Source: Bradyrhizobium mercantei
GTDB lineage: Bacteria; Pseudomonadota; Alphaproteobacteria; Rhizobiales; Xanthobacteraceae
Reading direction: 5' to 3'
Assembly: GCF_001982635.1 (NCBI RefSeq)
Contig: NZ_MKFI01000001.1
Coordinates: forward strand, 488,774 to 552,773
Length of the DNA: 64,000 nt
This document shows, piece by piece, positions 25,452 through 33,572 of the stretch. The notes under the pieces were generated by a model. It saw nothing but the letters and a program-made list of their open reading frames with translations, did no database searches and had not been told where the DNA came from. The position numbers and the translations under genes were made by a program. Every line of letters starts with the position of its first letter. Positions within the stretch are counted from its first letter, which is position 1.

Positions 25452-25718
25452 ATGAAGTATCTTTTTGCAGCAGCAGTCTTGGTGACGACGGCATTCGCCG
25501 GCATCAGCGCCGCTGATGCGGCCGGCGGTTGCGGCCCCGGCTGGCACCGCGGCCCCTATGGCGGCTGCGTCAGGAACCGCGGCCCCGTCGTCGTCGCCCC
25601 GGGCGCCGTCGTTGTGCGCCCGCCGGTCGTGGTCGAGCGCCCCGTCGTGGTGGCGCCGCGCGTCCGCGCCTGCCCCTATGGCTTCGCCTGGCGCTATGGC
25701 CGTTGCCGCCCGATCTGA
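25452..25718 (+). CDS. Small secreted GCG_CRPN-type protein
   Basis: An 88-residue secreted protein: a signal peptide (YLFAAAVLVTTAFAG, cleavage near DAA), then GGCGPGWHRGPYGGC, the prefix motif of the GCG_CRPN family of rhizobial secreted proteins. A Val/Pro/Arg repeat (VVVAPGAVVVRPPVVVERP) and a second Cys pair (CPYGFAWRYGRC) follow. Probably a cell-envelope or matrix protein; function unknown. AAAAGGAGAAGAC gives a strong ribosome site. It has its own terminator. Confidence 0.82.
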   Translation: MKYLFAAAVLVTTAFAGISAADAAGGCGPGWHRGPYGGCVRNRGPVVVAPGAVVVRPPVVVERPVVVAPRVRACPYGFAWRYGRCRPI

Positions 25719-25740
25719 TCGCGGCAAACCTGCGCAAACA

Positions 25741-25769
25741 AAACCCCGCCTTGCGCGGGGTTTTTCTTT
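25741..25769 (+). terminator. Rho-independent terminator after the GCG_CRPN-type gene
   Basis: The stem AAACCCCGC / GCGGGGTTT with a 5-base loop continues into TTCTTTT. It lies 22 bases after the stop codon and separates this gene from the convergent His-rich Tat gene. Confidence 0.88.
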
Positions 25770-25779
25770 TCTCGAGGTG

Positions 25780-26076
25780 TCACCAGCGGCGCCAGTGATG
25801 ACGGCGCCAATGGTGGCGGCGCCAGCCCCAATGCCGGCGATGCCAGTGCCGATGATGCCAGCGCCGGTGACCGTGATGCCAACGCACCTCCTCGGGCTTC
25901 AGGCGATCGACCTCGTCACCTGTCGTGACGGCCGGATGCGCATCGCGGCCTGCGTCCGAGTGGGCATCTTCCTTGAGCGGAAGCGGCGCGAGCGGCGCCG
26001 CCTGCGCCGTCGCGACGAAGGTGGCCGCGCCGGCGGCGACACCGAAGGCGAACTTTAGAAAATCCCGGCGTTCCAT
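25780..26076 (-). CDS. Tat-exported protein with His/Trp/Arg-rich tail
   Basis: A 98-residue protein. The N-terminus MERRDFLKFAFGVAAGAATF is a textbook twin-arginine signal with an AQA cleavage site near residue 26. The last 34 residues are almost only His, Arg, Trp and Gly, with repeated RRHHWRRHHW units. After cleavage the product would be about 70 residues, folded before export, with strong metal-binding potential (Cu, Ni or Zn). No neighbouring gene fixes the role. AAAGGAAAA precedes the ATG, and a 13-base palindrome lies about 20 bases further upstream. Confidence 0.78.
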   Translation of the reverse strand: MERRDFLKFAFGVAAGAATFVATAQAAPLAPLPLKEDAHSDAGRDAHPAVTTGDEVDRLKPEEVRWHHGHRRWHHRHWHRRHWGWRRHHWRRHHWRRW

Positions 26077-26097
26077 GAGAGTTTTCCTTTGTTGCTA

Positions 26098-26110
26098 AGT
26101 TGGACCAACT
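26098..26110. promoter_or_regulatory. Perfect palindrome AGTTGG-A-CCAACT
   Basis: A 13-base palindrome centred 28 bases upstream of the His-rich Tat gene start. It is a candidate operator for that gene or the divergent cupin gene; no regulator can be named. Confidence 0.35.
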
Positions 26111-26373
26111 GCACCAGCCGAGTTTTTTCGCTGCGACCTGAACGCTTGCTGAACCGCGCAGTCAGGTTTCGCGCAACTCGACGCCGCGCGCCGCGCTCGA
26201 GGCGCCGTGACATCGCACAACCATCACGGCGGCGCAGCGGATTTGTGCGGCGCGGCTCAGCATCACCCGCCCGAGCACGCCGCGGCATCTTGGCCGTCAT
26301 GCCGATTCCGCCACTGTCTCGCGCGATTGAACGGGACTAGGATCGCGCCCAAGAACAGCTCCGGGAGGCCGCC

Positions 26374-26724
26374 ATGAAGTCAGGACAACCGCTCAAGGAT
26401 GCCAGCCATCTCTACGAAGTCGAGCGCCGCGCCCAGCACGCCGCCCGCCCCGGCTTCCGCATCATGGAGCTGCAGCTCTCGCCGACCCAGAAGGTGCCGT
26501 GGCACACCCACAGCAACATCTCCGACACGTTCTATGTGCTGGAAGGGCAGATGCGGCTGTTCCTGCAGGAGCCGAAGGAGGAGGTGAACCTGAAGGTCGG
26601 CCAAGTCTACGCCGTGCGGCCGACCCGCCCTCACCTCGTCACCAACGCCGGCACGACGTCGCTGACCTTCCTGATCCTGCAAGGCGTCGGCGAGTACGAC
26701 TACGTGCCACTGGCGTCGAAGTAG
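26374..26724 (+). CDS. Cupin domain protein
   Basis: A 116-residue single cupin. Motif 1 is KVPWHTHSNISDTFYVLEGQ (two His and a Glu-equivalent Asp/Tyr region) and motif 2 is RPTRPHLVTNAG with the third His. Such small cupins bind a metal and act as isomerases, dioxygenases or ligand sensors; substrate unknown. GGGAGGCCGCC precedes the start. It is divergent from the His-rich Tat gene across 297 bases in which I see only the 13-base palindrome. Confidence 0.85.
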   Translation: MKSGQPLKDASHLYEVERRAQHAARPGFRIMELQLSPTQKVPWHTHSNISDTFYVLEGQMRLFLQEPKEEVNLKVGQVYAVRPTRPHLVTNAGTTSLTFLILQGVGEYDYVPLASK

Positions 26725-26734
26725 GATTGCTGTC

Positions 26735-27030
26735 CATCCGTCGTCCCTGCGAAAGCAGGGACCCATAACCGCAGGGCTGCGTTGTTGAAGCAAGCTGCGG
26801 CCCCAGCGTCGCGCCACAACACCGAGCTGTGGCTATGGGCCCCGGGTCGCGCTCCGCTTGCCCGGGACGACGTGGGGACAGACACCGATTCACATCTCAA
26901 AAAGCCCGCACGCTGTCATCACTCGCTTTCGCGAAAGCGGGTGATCCAGTATTCCAGAGACGGCAGTGCTTGAGCCGAGAGGCCGCGGCGTACTGGATCG
27001 CCCGGTCGAGCCGGGCGATGACAGCTCAGG
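26735..27030. repeat. Cluster of palindromic intergenic units
   Basis: This 350-base gap holds no gene. It contains GTCCCTGCGAAAGCAGGGAC, GGGCCCCGGGTCGCGCTCCG with CGGGACGACG, TTTCGCGAAAGCGGGTGATCC, and GATCGCCCGGTCGAGCCGGGCGATGAC. The paired TCCAGTATTCC and TACTGGATCG stretches make a larger imperfect hairpin. These are REP-like units typical of Bradyrhizobium intergenic regions. Confidence 0.65.
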
Positions 27031-27074
27031 ATAGGGATACAGCTCGCAGGATGGGTGGAGTACGCGCAGCGTGA

Positions 27075-27422
27075 TTACATCAGCTTCAACGACGCATCGT
27101 GCACCAGGCGCAGATCGATGCTTCCGATCAGCCGCGCGCGGCGCGCCTCGGCGGTGCTGATGGCGGCCTCGGTCTGCCGCAGCGTACTGACATTCGATCC
27201 AAGCGACACGATGCCGCCCAGCACCAGCGCGATCGATCCGAGTGCCGCGGTCTCACCGGAGCCCAGCAGGCCGAGCAGCGCAACGAGCAGCAGCACGAAG
27301 CCGCCCGCGATCGCGACCTTCGAGCCAAGAATGATCCGCCGGGATCGCTCGGCGCTCTCGGCAAGCTCCTCGATCTGCGCCTCGATCTCGGAGATCTCGT
27401 CGATCGGCTCGTCTTCGGTCAT
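27075..27422 (-). CDS. Small membrane protein of unknown function
   Basis: A 115-residue protein: an acidic coiled-coil N-terminus (about 1-30, EISEIEAQIEELAESAERSRR), two membrane segments (about 36-55 and 60-78), then a second basic coiled-coil stretch (about 80-103). It is probably an inner-membrane oligomer; I know no function. It lies between two blocks of palindromic repeats and downstream of the carboxylase gene. Confidence 0.7.
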   Translation of the reverse strand: MTEDEPIDEISEIEAQIEELAESAERSRRIILGSKVAIAGGFVLLLVALLGLLGSGETAALGSIALVLGGIVSLGSNVSTLRQTEAAISTAEARRARLIGSIDLRLVHDASLKLM

Positions 27423-27429
27423 CGGATTC

Positions 27430-27525
27430 GAACCTGTAGGGCGGGTTAGGCGGAAGCCGTAACCCGCCGCCGATCATGCCGAACGGAGATGGCGGGCTAC
27501 GCTTGGCTAACCCACCCTACGACAG
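27430..27525. repeat. Palindromic GGCGGGTTA...TAACCCACCCTACG element
   Basis: GTAGGGCGGGTTAGGCG and GCTTGGCTAACCCACCCTAC pair across the element, with an inner GTAACCCGCC / GGCGGGCTAC pair. It shares its right arm with the element at 16487. It fills the gap between the carboxylase and the small membrane-protein gene. Confidence 0.7.
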
Positions 27526-27530
27526 CAGTA

Positions 27531-29063
27531 TTACAACGGCAGATTGTCGTGCTTCTTCGCCGGGATTTCGACCTTCTTGTCCTTCAACATCGCGAGTGCC
27601 CGCGCGATCCGCCGCCTCGTCGAATGCGGCATGATGACGTCGTCGATGTAGCCGCGCTCGGCGGCGATGAAGGGGGACAGGAAGCGGTCTTCGTATTCCT
27701 TGGTTCGCGCGGCGATCTTGTCGGGGTCGCCGATGTCAGAGCGGAAGATGATCTCCACCGCGCCCTTGGCGCCCATCACCGCGATCTGGGCGGTCGGCCA
27801 GGCGTAGTTCATGTCGGCGCCGATCTCCTTCGACGCCATCACGTCGAAGGCGCCGCCATAGGCCTTGCGGGTGATGATGGTGACGAGCGGCACCGTGCAC
27901 TGCGAATAGGCGAACAGCAGTTTCGCGCCGTGCTTGATCAGGCCGCCATATTCCTGCGCGGTGCCCGGCAGGAAGCCCGGCACGTCGACGAAGGTGACGA
28001 TCGGGATGTTGAAGGCATCGCAGAACCGCACGAAGCGCGCCGCCTTGCGCGAGGCGTCGCTGTCAAGCACGCCCGCCAGCACCATCGGCTGGTTGGCGAC
28101 GAAGCCCACCGTGCGGCCGGCGATACGGCCGAAGCCGGTGACGATGTTCTTGGCGAAGGTCTCCGAGATCTCGAAGAAATCGCCCTCGTCAACGACCTTC
28201 AGGATCAGTTCCTTCATGTCGTAGGGCTTGTTCGGATTGTCGGGGATCAGCGTGTCGAGCGACATGTCGACCCGGCCGATGTCGTCGAAGCTCGGCCATT
28301 CCGGCACGCCGTCGGTGTTGTTCGACGGCAGGAAGTCGATCAGGCGGCGCATCTGCAACAGCGCATCGACATCGTTCTCGAAGGCGCCGTCGGCGATCGA
28401 GGAGCGCGTGGCGTGCACCGAGGCGCCGCCGAGTTCCTCCGCGGTCACCACCTCGTTGGTGACGGTCTTCACCACGTCGGGGCCGGTGACGAACATGTAG
28501 CTGGTGTTCTTCACCATGAAGATGAAGTCGGTCATCGCAGGCGAATAGACGTCGCCGCCGGCGCAGGGCCCCATGATGACGGAAATCTGCGGGATCACGC
28601 CCGAGGCCTGCACGTTGCGGCGGAACACATAGGAATAACCCGCGAGTGCCGCCACGCCCTCCTGGATGCGCGCGCCGCCGGCGTCATAGAGGCCGATGAT
28701 CGGCGCCCTCGCCTTCATCGCCATGTCCTGAAGCTTTGTGATTTTCAGCGCGTGGGTTTCGGAAAGCGAGCCGCCGAAAACCGTGAAGTCCTTGGCAAAG
28801 ACAAAGGTCTTGCGGCCGTTGACGGTGCCCCAGCCGGTGACGACGCCGTCGCCGGGGATCTTGCTCTTCTCCATACCGAACTCGATCGAGCGGTGCTCGA
28901 CGAACATGTCGAATTCCTCGAACGAGCCCTTGTCCAGCAAAAGCTCGATCCGCTCGCGGGCGGTCAGCTTGCCGCGGGCGTGCTGCGCCTCGATGCGCTT
29001 TTCGCCGCCGCCCAGCTTGGCGCCGGCGCGCCGCTCTTCGAGGGTGTCGAGGATATCTTTCAT
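27531..29063 (-). CDS. pccB: Acyl-CoA (propionyl-CoA) carboxylase beta subunit
   Basis: A 510-residue carboxyltransferase subunit, the standard length for PccB. It has the N-terminal crotonase-like half ([20 protein letters not shown]) and the C-terminal half with GGAYDV-type residues ([19 protein letters not shown]) and [14 protein letters not shown] [15 protein letters not shown]. It transfers carboxyl from biotin to propionyl-CoA, giving methylmalonyl-CoA. The alpha (biotin) subunit gene is not in the window beside it. The symbol is assigned by family; acetyl- or methylcrotonyl-CoA use cannot be excluded, although the GAxRM/GGAYDV context favours propionyl-CoA. Confidence 0.92.
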   Translation of the reverse strand: MKDILDTLEERRAGAKLGGGEKRIEAQHARGKLTARERIELLLDKGSFEEFDMFVEHRSIEFGMEKSKIPGDGVVTGWGTVNGRKTFVFAKDFTVFGGSLSETHALKITKLQDMAMKARAPIIGLYDAGGARIQEGVAALAGYSYVFRRNVQASGVIPQISVIMGPCAGGDVYSPAMTDFIFMVKNTSYMFVTGPDVVKTVTNEVVTAEELGGASVHATRSSIADGAFENDVDALLQMRRLIDFLPSNNTDGVPEWPSFDDIGRVDMSLDTLIPDNPNKPYDMKELILKVVDEGDFFEISETFAKNIVTGFGRIAGRTVGFVANQPMVLAGVLDSDASRKAARFVRFCDAFNIPIVTFVDVPGFLPGTAQEYGGLIKHGAKLLFAYSQCTVPLVTIITRKAYGGAFDVMASKEIGADMNYAWPTAQIAVMGAKGAVEIIFRSDIGDPDKIAARTKEYEDRFLSPFIAAERGYIDDVIMPHSTRRRIARALAMLKDKKVEIPAKKHDNLPL

Positions 29064-29224
29064 TTGTTTCCGCCCGTGTTAGCTACAGTCCGCGTCCCGG
29101 CTCGAGCCGGTATCCGCTTCGTTCGGAAAGGCTTTAGCACGGCCATTTCGGAACCGGAAAGCCGCTTGTGGACGGGTTCGGGCGCAAAAACGGTAGGATT
29201 TTCCGACATCTGGGGGAGACAGCG

Positions 29225-29635
29225 ATGACCGACACCACTACGGCCGAAACCGGCGCCGCGACCGGAGGGGTGCGCACCCTGCTCCGGCTGGAAGGACTGG
29301 TTCTGTTCGTCGGGATGACCGTGCTCTACTACAAGTGGGAGGGCTCCTGGCTGATCTACGTCCTGCTGTTCCTGGTGCCGGATATCAGCTTTGCCGCCTA
29401 CCTGATCAGCCCACGGGCCGGCGCAATCGCCTATAACGCCGCCCACACCTATCTGGCGCCGGTGGCGCTGATGACGCTGGGCTTTGCCGGCGAAGGACCG
29501 CTGGTGCTCTCGATTGCGATGATCTGGCTCGCCCATATCGGGATCGACCGCGCGCTCGGCTACGGGCTGAAATATTCCGCAGGCTTTGGCTACACCCATC
29601 TCGGGCGAATCGGGAAGACGCAGGGGCCGGCTTAG
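29225..29635 (+). CDS. DUF4260 family membrane protein
   Basis: A 136-residue integral membrane protein with about four helices (RLEGLVLFVGMTVLYY, IYVLLFLVPDISFAAYLI, TYLAPVALMTLGF, LVLSIAMIWLAHIGIDR) and the family ending DRALGYGLKYSAGFGYTHLG. Function unknown. GGGGGAGACAGCG is the ribosome site. It is divergent from pccB. Confidence 0.87.
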   Translation: MTDTTTAETGAATGGVRTLLRLEGLVLFVGMTVLYYKWEGSWLIYVLLFLVPDISFAAYLISPRAGAIAYNAAHTYLAPVALMTLGFAGEGPLVLSIAMIWLAHIGIDRALGYGLKYSAGFGYTHLGRIGKTQGPA

Positions 29636-29659
29636 GGGCGCAAGCTTTCACAACGCATT

Positions 29660-29749
29660 GTCATGGCCGGGCTTGTCCCGGCCATCCACGGCTTTTCTCA
29701 TAGATTGAAGCAAAGACGTGGATGCCCGGCACAAGGCCGGGCATGACGG
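29660..29749. repeat. Palindromic GCCGGGCTTGTCCCGGC element
   Basis: TCATGGCCGGGCTTGTCCCGGCCATCCACG is inverted as GTGGATGCCCGGCACAAGGCCGGGCATGACG about 50 bases later, giving two hairpins that can also pair with each other. It lies between the DUF4260 and dienelactone-hydrolase-like genes. Confidence 0.75.
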
Positions 29750-29838
29750 CGTGATGTCGACAGACGCGCCAGGCAAATTGACAGCCTGCGTCTCGATTGG
29801 TGTAGTCGCGGATCATAAGACTACATTTGGGTGAACCG

Positions 29839-30840
29839 ATGCTGACAGACTGGCGCCTGGCCGCGACCGCGATCCTGTTCTGCTGCGCCGTGCTGTTCAC
29901 CTGCATCGAGACCAGCGCCCAGCAGATCCCGAAGGAGATCGCGGCGCGCACCGAGATCTACGCCATCCCCTCACTGACGATCTCCGACCGGCAATTCCTG
30001 ACCGGCGACGCCAACGGCAAGGCGGTGACGGTCGGCGGCGAATTCAAGATCGCGCAAGGGACCGGCCGGCTGCCGGTCGTGGTGCTGATGCACGGCTCGA
30101 GCGGCGTCGGCGCCGGGATGGACGCCTGGGTGCGCCACTTCAACGGCATGGGCATCTCGACCTTCGTGATCGACGGCTTCTCCGGCCGCGGCCTGACCGC
30201 GACCGGGCCGAACCAGGCCCTGCTCGGCCGGCTCAATTTGATCGTCGACATCTATCATTCGCTGGAGATCCTCGCGAAGCATCCGCGGGTCGATCCTGAC
30301 CGGATCGTGCTGATGGGATTCTCGCGCGGCGGCCAGGCCACGCTCTATGCGAGCCTCGACCGCTTCAACAAGCTCTGGAACAAGTCCGGCGCGCAGTTCG
30401 CGGCCTATATTCCGTTCTATCCGGACTGCTCGACCAGCTATCTCACCGACACCGAGGTGGCGCCGCGGCCGATCCGGATCTTCCACGGTTCGCCCGACGA
30501 CTATAACCCCGTCGCGAGCTGCAAGGCCTATGTCACGCGGCTCATGGAGGCCAAGCGCGACGTGGTGCTGACCGAATATCCCGACTCCGCGCATGGCTTC
30601 GATGCCGGCCTGATCGGCAACAACACGGTGGTGGAATCGAAGGGATCGCAGACCGTGCGACACTGCACCATCAAGGAAGGCGAAGGCGGCGTGCTGATGA
30701 ATGCGGCAACGCAGGCGCCGTTCAGCTACAAGGATGCCTGCGTCGAACTCGGCCCGCATGTCGGCGGCAACCCGACCACCGCGATCGAGGCCCGCAAGGC
30801 GGTCAGCGATTTCCTGCAGGGCCTGTTCAAGCTGGGCTAG
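29839..30840 (+). CDS. Secreted dienelactone-hydrolase-like alpha/beta hydrolase
   Basis: A 333-residue exported alpha/beta hydrolase. After a signal peptide (AATAILFCCAVLFTCIETSAQ), VVVLMHGSSGVGAGMDAWV carries the oxyanion HGSSG. The nucleophile elbow is GFSRGG, a GxSxGG variant, and the DSAHGFDAG stretch provides the catalytic His; the Asp is in the FHGSPDDYNP region. The fold matches dienelactone hydrolase/prolyl-oligopeptidase-like proteins. Substrate unknown. The frame is open to a TTG at 29827 but the ATG at 29839 starts the signal peptide. Confidence 0.85.
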   Translation: MLTDWRLAATAILFCCAVLFTCIETSAQQIPKEIAARTEIYAIPSLTISDRQFLTGDANGKAVTVGGEFKIAQGTGRLPVVVLMHGSSGVGAGMDAWVRHFNGMGISTFVIDGFSGRGLTATGPNQALLGRLNLIVDIYHSLEILAKHPRVDPDRIVLMGFSRGGQATLYASLDRFNKLWNKSGAQFAAYIPFYPDCSTSYLTDTEVAPRPIRIFHGSPDDYNPVASCKAYVTRLMEAKRDVVLTEYPDSAHGFDAGLIGNNTVVESKGSQTVRHCTIKEGEGGVLMNAATQAPFSYKDACVELGPHVGGNPTTAIEARKAVSDFLQGLFKLG

Positions 30841-30890
30841 CGGAGAAGCGCATATTCCTTCGTTCTGAGGGGCCGTGAAGCCGCCTGCCC

Positions 30891-30976
30891 CGTCATTGCG
30901 AGCGAAGCGAAGCAATCCATCGCGCGGCAAGTACAGAGATGGATTGCTTCGTCGCTATCGCTCCTCGCAATGACGG
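30891..30976. repeat. CGTCATTGCGAGCGAAGCGAAGCAATCC palindromic element
   Basis: The left arm CGTCATTGCGAGCGAAGCG and AAGCAATCCAT pair with ATGGATTGCTTCG and CTCGCAATGACGG at the right end. It makes an 86-base inverted-repeat element. A second copy in the opposite orientation is at 58147-58234. Confidence 0.85.
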
Positions 30977-31010
30977 ATAGATTCTCAGCCTCGGGAGGGC
31001 CGATGCCCGC

Positions 31011-31874
31011 TCACGCGTAGCGGCGCGCGAACACGACGCAGACGACGACCAGCATGGTTGCCGCGATCATCGACCAGGCGACCTGCTCGTGCAGCAGCAG
31101 CCCGGCCAGCGCGAGGCCGAAGAACGGTTGCAGCAGCTGCAACTGGCCGACGCTGGCGATGCCGCCGATCGCAAGGCCGCGATACCAGAACACGAAGCCG
31201 ACCAGCATGCTGAAGATCGAGACGTAAGCGAGCCCGAGCCAGGCCGGCGCGCCGATGCCCTGCCAGCTCGGCGGCAGCGTCATGATGGTCATCAGCAGCA
31301 CCACCGGTGCCGCGAGCACCAGCGCCCAGGAGATCACCTGCCAGCCGCCGAGCCGCCGCGACAGCGCCGCCCCTTCGGCATAGCCGAGACCGCAGACGAT
31401 GATCGCGGCGACCATCAAGAGGTCGCCGGTCAGCGACGCCGATCCGTCGCTCGACAGCGCGAATGCGCCGACCGTCGCGCTGCCGACGCAGGAGAACAGC
31501 CAGAACATTGGCTTCGGCCGCTCGCCGCCACGCAGCACGCCGAATATAGCGGTCGACAGCGGCAGCAGGCCGATGAACACGATCGAATGCGCCGAGGTGA
31601 TGTGCTGGAGCGCCAGCGCGGTGAGCAGCGGAAAGCCGATCACGACGCCGAGCGCGACGATGGTCAGCGACACCAGGTCCCTGCGCTGCGGCCAGGGCTG
31701 CCGTAGCACCACAAGCAGCGCAGCGCCGAGCAGCGCCGCGATCGCCGCCCGCGCCGAGGTCAGGAACAGCGGCGTGAACCCCGCCACCGCAACGCGGGTC
31801 GCCGGCAGCGAGCCGCTGAAGATAATCACGCCGAGCAGTCCGCTGCCCCAGCCGTCGATCGAAGCCTTGTCCAT
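31011..31874 (-). CDS. EamA family (DMT) permease under MocR control
   Basis: A 287-residue membrane protein with ten helices in two EamA halves (LLGVIIFSGSLPATRVAVAG at the start; LQPFFGLALAGLLLHEQVAW near the end). Probably an exporter of an amino acid or related amine. The start at 31874 has AAGGTGTG upstream. It is divergent from a MocR-type regulator over 105 bases that contain a perfect inverted repeat, the usual arrangement for a MocR target. Confidence 0.88.
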   Translation of the reverse strand: MDKASIDGWGSGLLGVIIFSGSLPATRVAVAGFTPLFLTSARAAIAALLGAALLVVLRQPWPQRRDLVSLTIVALGVVIGFPLLTALALQHITSAHSIVFIGLLPLSTAIFGVLRGGERPKPMFWLFSCVGSATVGAFALSSDGSASLTGDLLMVAAIIVCGLGYAEGAALSRRLGGWQVISWALVLAAPVVLLMTIMTLPPSWQGIGAPAWLGLAYVSIFSMLVGFVFWYRGLAIGGIASVGQLQLLQPFFGLALAGLLLHEQVAWSMIAATMLVVVCVVFARRYA

Positions 31875-31942
31875 CACACCTTGCCTTCCGAGCGACGAAC
31901 ATAGCCGTCTGGCCCTCGCCAAGGCAGCTACAGATCAGTACA

Positions 31943-31959
31943 ATACAGCCAAACTGTAT
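31943..31959. promoter_or_regulatory. Candidate MocR operator ATACAG-CCAAA-CTGTAT
   Basis: A perfect 6-base inverted repeat with a 5-base spacer in the divergent region between the EamA permease and the MocR gene, 20 bases before the regulator start. Further GTACAAT and GGCATACAC half-site-like sequences flank it. MocR/GabR-type regulators bind sites of this kind between divergent genes. Confidence 0.5.
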
Positions 31960-31979
31960 GGGCAAAGGTAGGCATACAC

Positions 31980-33383
31980 TTGCAACAGCAATCCGATCCG
32001 CCGAAAGCGACGCGCACCACAGACGTGATGAGCGCGATCCGCGCCAAGGTCGCGAGCCGCGCGCTGGTCGCCGGCGACCGTCTGCCCTCGATCCGCGGCC
32101 TTGCCACCACCATGGGCGTCTCGCCGTCCACCGTCGTCGAAGCCTATGACCGGCTGGTGGCCGAGGGCCTGATCCGCCCTCGCCCCGGCTCCGGCTTCTA
32201 CGTCTCTTCCGCGGCGCTGCCGCCGCTCGCACTGGCAAAGGACCAGCCGCAGCGCGACCGCGCCGTCGATCCGTTCTGGGTGTCGCGGCAATCGCTCGAT
32301 GCCGAGACCGGCGCGCTGAAGCCGGGTTGCGGCTGGCTGCCGGCCGAGTGGATGCCGACCGAAGCGCTGCGGCGGGCGTTGCGCGGCCTGGCGCGCGCCG
32401 ATGACGCCGTGCTCACGGACTATGGCGCGACGCGCGGCTCGCTCGTGCTGCGCCGAATCCTGATGGCGCGGTTTGCCGACGAGGGCCTCGAGGTGCCGCC
32501 CGAGCAACTGCTGCTCACCGCGTCCGGCACCCAGGCGATCGACCTGGTCTGCCGCTTCCTGCTGCGGCCGGGCGACACCGTGGTGGTCGACGATCCCTGT
32601 TATTTCAATTTCCGGGCGCTGCTGCGCGCGCATCAGGTGAAGATCGTAAGCGTACCCTACACCGCATCGGGCCCCGACGTCGCAAGCTTCGAGGCGACAC
32701 TCGCCGCCGAACGTCCGCGGCTCTACGTCACAAATTCGGCGCTGCATAATCCGACCGGTGCGACGCTGTCGCCGCAGACCGCGCACCGCGTGCTGAATTC
32801 CGCCGCAGCCCATGACCTCACGATCGTCGAGGACGACATCTTCGCCGATTTCGAGCCGGAGCCGTCGGCGCGGCTCGCCGCGCTCGACGGGCTCAACCGC
32901 GTGATCCGGATCGGCAGCTTCTCCAAGACGCTGTCGGCGTCGCTGCGCTGCGGCTTCATCGCCGCGCGCACCGACTGGATCGAGGATCTCGTTGACCTTC
33001 AGGTCGCGACTGGCTTCGGCGGTCCGAGCGCGGTCGCGACCGAGATCATCGCAAGCGTGCTGTCGAGCGGCTTCTATCGCAAGCATGTCGAGGAGCTGCG
33101 CCGGCGGCTCGCCCGCGCCCGCCGCGACGTCGGCGAGAAACTGCAGCGGATCGGCATCGAGCCCTGGCTGATGCCGCGCGGCGGCTTCTACCTGTGGTGC
33201 CATCTGCCGGACGGGCGCGACTCCGCCGACGTGGCGCGCCTGGCGCTGGCGGACAACATCGTGCTGGCGCCAGGCAATGTGTTCAGCGCCTCGCAGACGG
33301 CCGCCGCCTTCATGCGGTTCAACGTCGCGCAATGCCGCGACCCGAAGCTGATGCCGACCTTGCAGCGGGCGATCGGGCGCTGA
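31980..33383 (+). CDS. MocR-type (GntR/aminotransferase) transcriptional regulator
   Basis: A 467-residue chimera: an N-terminal GntR winged helix (about 10-80: GDRLPSIRGLATTMGVSPSTVVEAYDRL, then RPRPGSGFYV) joined by a linker to a fold-I aminotransferase domain (about 110-467). The PLP Lys lies in IGSFSKTLSASLRCG, with NPTG at HNPTGATLSP and the PLP-contact Asp in IVEDDIFADF. MocR proteins sense PLP or PLP-amino-acid adducts. I use the TTG start because AAAGGTAGG lies 7 bases upstream and later ATGs would cut into the DNA-binding domain. Confidence 0.9.
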   Translation: MQQQSDPPKATRTTDVMSAIRAKVASRALVAGDRLPSIRGLATTMGVSPSTVVEAYDRLVAEGLIRPRPGSGFYVSSAALPPLALAKDQPQRDRAVDPFWVSRQSLDAETGALKPGCGWLPAEWMPTEALRRALRGLARADDAVLTDYGATRGSLVLRRILMARFADEGLEVPPEQLLLTASGTQAIDLVCRFLLRPGDTVVVDDPCYFNFRALLRAHQVKIVSVPYTASGPDVASFEATLAAERPRLYVTNSALHNPTGATLSPQTAHRVLNSAAAHDLTIVEDDIFADFEPEPSARLAALDGLNRVIRIGSFSKTLSASLRCGFIAARTDWIEDLVDLQVATGFGGPSAVATEIIASVLSSGFYRKHVEELRRRLARARRDVGEKLQRIGIEPWLMPRGGFYLWCHLPDGRDSADVARLALADNIVLAPGNVFSASQTAAAFMRFNVAQCRDPKLMPTLQRAIGR

Positions 33384-33410
33384 GGCTATGTCGAGCAGCA
33401 ACGGCGCTGC

Positions 33411-33560
33411 GCCCCCTCGCCCCGTTCTTACGGGGAGAGGGTTCAGGTGAGGGGCTGCCTCCGCGTGCACGGTGACAGCCGCGTCTGCGGAGAGCCCCCT
33501 CACCCGGATTGCATCTGCGATGCAATCCGACCTCTCCCCGCACGCGGGGCGAGGTGAAGC
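33411..33560. repeat. Two-hairpin CTCTCCCC palindromic element
   Basis: CCCCCTCGCCCCGTTCTTACGGGGAGAGGG, GGTGAGGGG, CCCCTCACCC, an inner GGATTGCATCTGCGATGCAATCC hairpin, then CCTCTCCCCG...CGGGGCGAGG. It has the same organisation as the elements at 12600, 56450 and 60755 and lies between convergent genes. Confidence 0.8.
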
Positions 33561-33572
33561 AGGAGCAGCGCC

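Noticed and set aside
27405..27430. GGATTCGAACCTG, resembling the complement of a tRNA T-loop
   Set aside because: No acceptor stem, anticodon arm or D-arm can be formed around it, and it overlaps the start of a membrane-protein gene.
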